Assembly: GCA_002412985.1 (NCBI GenBank) | Contig: DHWC01000039.1 | Location: 9,620-36,055 of the forward strand | Length of the DNA stretch: 26,436 nucleotides | Direction of reading: 5' to 3' | Source: Methylocystaceae bacterium UBA5192 | GTDB lineage: Bacteria; Pseudomonadota; Alphaproteobacteria; Rhizobiales; Beijerinckiaceae | The notes under the pieces: generated by a model | What the model was told of the DNA's origin: nothing | Database searches by the model: none | Seen by the model: the letters and a program-made list of their open reading frames with translations, nothing else | Part shown: positions 24,129 to 26,436 of the stretch, one piece after another | Numbering within the stretch: position 1 is the first letter of the stretch | How the letters are laid out: each line of letters begins with the position of its first letter | Position numbers and translations under genes: made by a program

Positions 24129-25280
24129 GTGTCCATACCATTCCGCTACGTCGCGAAGATAGGCAGTTATATCATCAAGCAGCATCTGATGGGCGTGAAG
24201 CGTTATCCGCTTGTGCTCATGCTTGAGCCCTTATTTCGGTGCAATTTGGAATGCGCCGGTTGCGGTAAGATTGATTATCCAGATCACATTCTCAATAAGC
24301 GTCTTTCCGTCGAAGATAGCCTCGCTTCAGTAGATGAATGCGGCGCCCCTGTGGTCGTTATCGCCGGCGGCGAACCGCTCCTGCACAAAGATCTGCCTGA
24401 AATTGTTGAGGGCATTATCGCGCGCGGTAAATTCGCTATTGTCTGCACCAATGCTCTGTTGCTGACGAAAAAAATTGATCAATATAAACCCAGTCCATAT
24501 TTCACCTGGTCGATTCATCTCGATGGCGATAAGGAGATGCATGATAAAGCGGTTTGCCAAGAAGGCGTCTATGAGCGCGCGGTAGAAGCGCTGCAGCTCG
24601 CAAAGTCTAAAGGCTTCCGTGTAACGACAAACAGCACCTTCTTTGCTGACGCTGACCCCGAGCGCGTTGCGAAATTCCTCGACGATACAACCAAATTAGG
24701 CGTCGATGGCATGACTGTTTCGCCAGGCTATGCCTATGAACGCGCGCCGGATCAGACGCATTTTCTCAATCGTCAGCGCACAAAAGAATTGTTTCGTTCT
24801 ATTCTTTCGCGCGGTCGGGGCGGCAAGGCTTGGGCTTTCCAGCAATCTGGTCTGTTTATGAATTTTCTTGCCGGCAATGAAAGCTATTTCTGTACGCCTT
24901 GGGGCAATCCTTTGCGCACAGTCTTTGGGTGGCAGCGCCCCTGCTATCTGCTTGGCGAAGGTTACGTGCCGACATTTAAGCAGCTAATGGAAGAGACAGA
25001 TTGGGACGCTTATGGCGTCGGCAATTATGAAAAATGCGCAGACTGCATGGTTCATTCCGGATTTGAAGCGAGCGCTGTAAATGACGCCGTCCGCCGTCCT
25101 TGGAAAGCCGCCGCCGTTGCGCTCTTTGGCGTGCGCACGCAAGGCCCAATGGCTCCAGATATTTCGCTCGAGAACCAGCGCCCAGCGGAATATGTCTATG
25201 ACGAAAATGTCGCGCGGCTCTCAGAGATCCGCGAGCACGAGGCGAAGCAGCGGGCCGAGCAGCAGTCGACAGCCGCTTAA
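24129..25280 (+). CDS. hpnH: Hopanoid biosynthesis radical SAM protein HpnH
   Basis: A 383-residue radical SAM enzyme that joins the 5'-deoxyadenosyl group to diploptene, giving adenosylhopane, the first step toward C35 hopanoids. The cluster-binding cysteines are C38, C42 and C45 in FRCNLECAGCGKIDYP; GGEP is at 80-83. A C-terminal cysteine-containing domain (DUF3463 type) includes YFCTPWGNPLR, RPCYLLGEGYVPTF and YEKCADCMVHSGFE. The frame extends upstream, but the GTG at 24129 (with AGGAAA before it) gives MSIPFRYVAKIGSYIIKQ, as in family members, which often begin MAIPF. It is convergent with hpnG and the two coding regions overlap by 60 bases at their 3' ends. Confidence 0.97.
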   Translation: MSIPFRYVAKIGSYIIKQHLMGVKRYPLVLMLEPLFRCNLECAGCGKIDYPDHILNKRLSVEDSLASVDECGAPVVVIAGGEPLLHKDLPEIVEGIIARGKFAIVCTNALLLTKKIDQYKPSPYFTWSIHLDGDKEMHDKAVCQEGVYERAVEALQLAKSKGFRVTTNSTFFADADPERVAKFLDDTTKLGVDGMTVSPGYAYERAPDQTHFLNRQRTKELFRSILSRGRGGKAWAFQQSGLFMNFLAGNESYFCTPWGNPLRTVFGWQRPCYLLGEGYVPTFKQLMEETDWDAYGVGNYEKCADCMVHSGFEASAVNDAVRRPWKAAAVALFGVRTQGPMAPDISLENQRPAEYVYDENVARLSEIREHEAKQRAEQQSTAA

Positions 25281-25946
25281 CCGCTTAAAGGCGGCCTGCG
25301 AGTCGATGCCTGCGCGAATTAATCCAGCGATCTGACCTGGCGCTTGGAGCAATCCAAGCGCAATTTCCTTGATATCGACATCGCCCTGCGGCGTGATCGC
25401 TTTCAGCGCTAGCGGGGGCAACGCACGTTGGGCGGGATCGCTGATCACTCGAAAAGCCACAAAAGGCAGCTGGCGACGGCGCGCAAAATCTGCGGCAATG
25501 TGAGATTCCATATCCACCGCCATCGCTTGTGATGTCGCGCGTAATTGCGCTTTTTCTTCAACGCTCAAGACGATTGCGTCCGCGCCGTAAATAGGCCCAT
25601 TGACGACTTTGTCGCCGCAAGCGCTAATTCCCTGCGTGAGCGCTTGCGCAAATCGTGGATCTGTTGGCAAGCGTTGATCCTTATCTACAATCGCGTCAGC
25701 GATCAGGATATCGCCGGCGCGCAATGAAGGATCTAAGCCGCCTGCTAATCCAACGCTCAGCACAGCTGAAAATTTTTGATTTTCTAAGCGCGCAAGTTGC
25801 TCGCGTAGATGTTGGACATTCGCCCCACTACAAACAATAACGACGCCCTCGCTTTCACAACAGGCGGCTTCGCGTTGCATGCCTGTAATAAACAAGAGCG
25901 GGGCGTTTCGTTGCGCGTCTTGATCGCGATGGCGCCGCCGCATCAT
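25221..25946 (-). CDS. hpnG: Hopanoid-associated phosphorylase HpnG
   Basis: A 241-residue nucleoside-phosphorylase-like protein. HpnG removes adenine from adenosylhopane, the product of HpnH, on the way to ribosylhopane. Family signs are PLLFITGMQREA (16-27), SVGLAGGLDPSLRAGDI (64-80), VDMESHIAADFA (144-155) with the substrate-binding Met-Glu, and FRVISDPA (165-172) with the catalytic Asp 170. Two adjacent ATGs (25946 and 25943) open it with little ribosome-binding sequence, and it starts 15 bases after the shc stop, so translation may be coupled to shc. Its last 19 codons and stop are antisense to the end of hpnH. Neighbours make the hopanoid role secure. Confidence 0.92.
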   Translation of the reverse strand: MMRRRHRDQDAQRNAPLLFITGMQREAACCESEGVVIVCSGANVQHLREQLARLENQKFSAVLSVGLAGGLDPSLRAGDILIADAIVDKDQRLPTDPRFAQALTQGISACGDKVVNGPIYGADAIVLSVEEKAQLRATSQAMAVDMESHIAADFARRRQLPFVAFRVISDPAQRALPPLALKAITPQGDVDIKEIALGLLQAPGQIAGLIRAGIDSQAAFKRLSGCRLLLGPLLRLVLADL

Positions 25947-25961
25947 TTAACGCGCTGTCGG

Positions 25962-26436
25962 TTAGAGGCCATATTGAACGCGTTTGCTGTTTGCGCGTTG
26001 CAAATTACGATAACGCGCGAGCGCCCAAAGCGGGAAAAATTTCGCATAACCGTGATAACGCAGATAAAAGACGCGTGGAAAACCAGTGGCCGTATATCGC
26101 GCTTCATCCCAAAGTCCGGCGCTCGTTTGGTTTTTTTGTAAATAGGCGACGCCCCGGGCGACGGCGGGATGGTCGACTTCTCCTGCCGCCATTAATCCCA
26201 TTAGCGCCCAAGCTGTTTGCGAGGCTGTTGAGGGCGCTTGTTCATAGCCGCGATATTCAAGCTTATAACTTGAAAGATCTTCGCCCCAGCCGCCATCGCT
26301 ATTTTGAATTTCAACAAACCAATTCACAGCGCGGCGATAGGCGTCATGCGCATGCGGCAACCCCGCAGCGTTAAGCGCACATAATGCTGACCAGGCGCCA
26401 TAGATATAGTTGGCGCCCCAGCGGCCAAACCAGCTG
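25962..26436 (-). CDS. shc: Squalene-hopene cyclase, C-terminal part (5' end off right edge)
   Basis: The last 157 codons and stop of a squalene-hopene cyclase, which folds squalene into hopene and diplopterol at the inner membrane. The visible part contains WFGRWGANYIYGAWSALCALNA near the window edge, a QW repeat (EIQNSDGGWGED), STASQTAWALMGL, and the family C-terminus TATGFPRVFYLRYHGYAKFFPLWALARYRN. The frame stays open to position 26436, so the start and the DXDD catalytic motif lie outside the window. It precedes hpnG by 15 bases on the minus strand, the usual shc-hpnG order. Confidence 0.97.
   Translation of the reverse strand, partial: SWFGRWGANYIYGAWSALCALNAAGLPHAHDAYRRAVNWFVEIQNSDGGWGEDLSSYKLEYRGYEQAPSTASQTAWALMGLMAAGEVDHPAVARGVAYLQKNQTSAGLWDEARYTATGFPRVFYLRYHGYAKFFPLWALARYRNLQRANSKRVQYGL

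Noticed and set aside
25991..26374. 127-codon plus-strand frame over shc
   Set aside because: Antisense to a clear squalene-hopene cyclase; Arg-rich shadow.
1..26436. Mobile elements, prophage, CRISPR, tRNA or rRNA
   Set aside because: I saw no transposase or integrase motifs, regular spaced repeats, cloverleaf genes with CCA ends, or rRNA-like blocks.

Overview
The window looks like chromosome of a hopanoid-making alphaproteobacterium of the order Hyphomicrobiales (Rhizobiales), probably near Beijerinckiaceae/Methylocystaceae. Support comes from a divergent PhyR / NepR-EcfG general stress response locus, hopanoid genes (squalene-hopene cyclase, hpnG, hpnH), adjacent secG and pyrG, and gene products that read like Rhizobiales versions. 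The family placement is inference; base composition seems lower in GC than many relatives. I see no IS element, prophage, CRISPR array, tRNA or rRNA.

Left part (1-3700): a lytic murein transglycosylase cut by the left edge, three small exported or membrane-anchored proteins of unknown function, and leuB on the minus strand. Two strong intrinsic terminators close small-gene units. Middle-left (3800-9860): secG and pyrG, then ilvB-ilvN-ilvC for branched-chain amino acids. A short leader reading frame and a chain of mutually exclusive hairpins ending in a U-tract lie before ilvB and look like a transcription attenuator. A terminator follows ilvC.

Middle (9950-13920): a divergent-box NUDIX protein, a single-chain shikimate kinase/3-dehydroquinate synthase (AroK-AroB fusion) and a CNNM/CBS/CorC membrane protein 5 bases after it. 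From 13936 to 16731 is the general stress response module: a histidine kinase, EcfG and NepR on the minus strand, PhyR on the plus strand, with an exact EcfG-type promoter (GGAAC-N16-CGTT) driving nepR-ecfG.

Right part (16746-26436): an isoaspartyl peptidase/asparaginase 14 bases after phyR; an aminopeptidase P and prmA on the minus strand; a pair of unrecognised convergent genes (a P-loop GTPase-like protein and a 724-residue four-helix membrane protein with a periplasmic coiled coil); then hpnH facing hpnG and shc, with hpnH and hpnG overlapping at their 3' ends. HpnH and HpnG perform consecutive steps of hopanoid side-chain building (diploptene to adenosylhopane to ribosylhopane), and Shc makes the hopene substrate.

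Most of the window is ordinary core metabolism. The items most worth following are the ilvB attenuator, the uncharacterised GTPase/membrane-protein pair with its inverted-repeat-rich upstream region, the hpnH/hpnG overlap, and the AroKB fusion.
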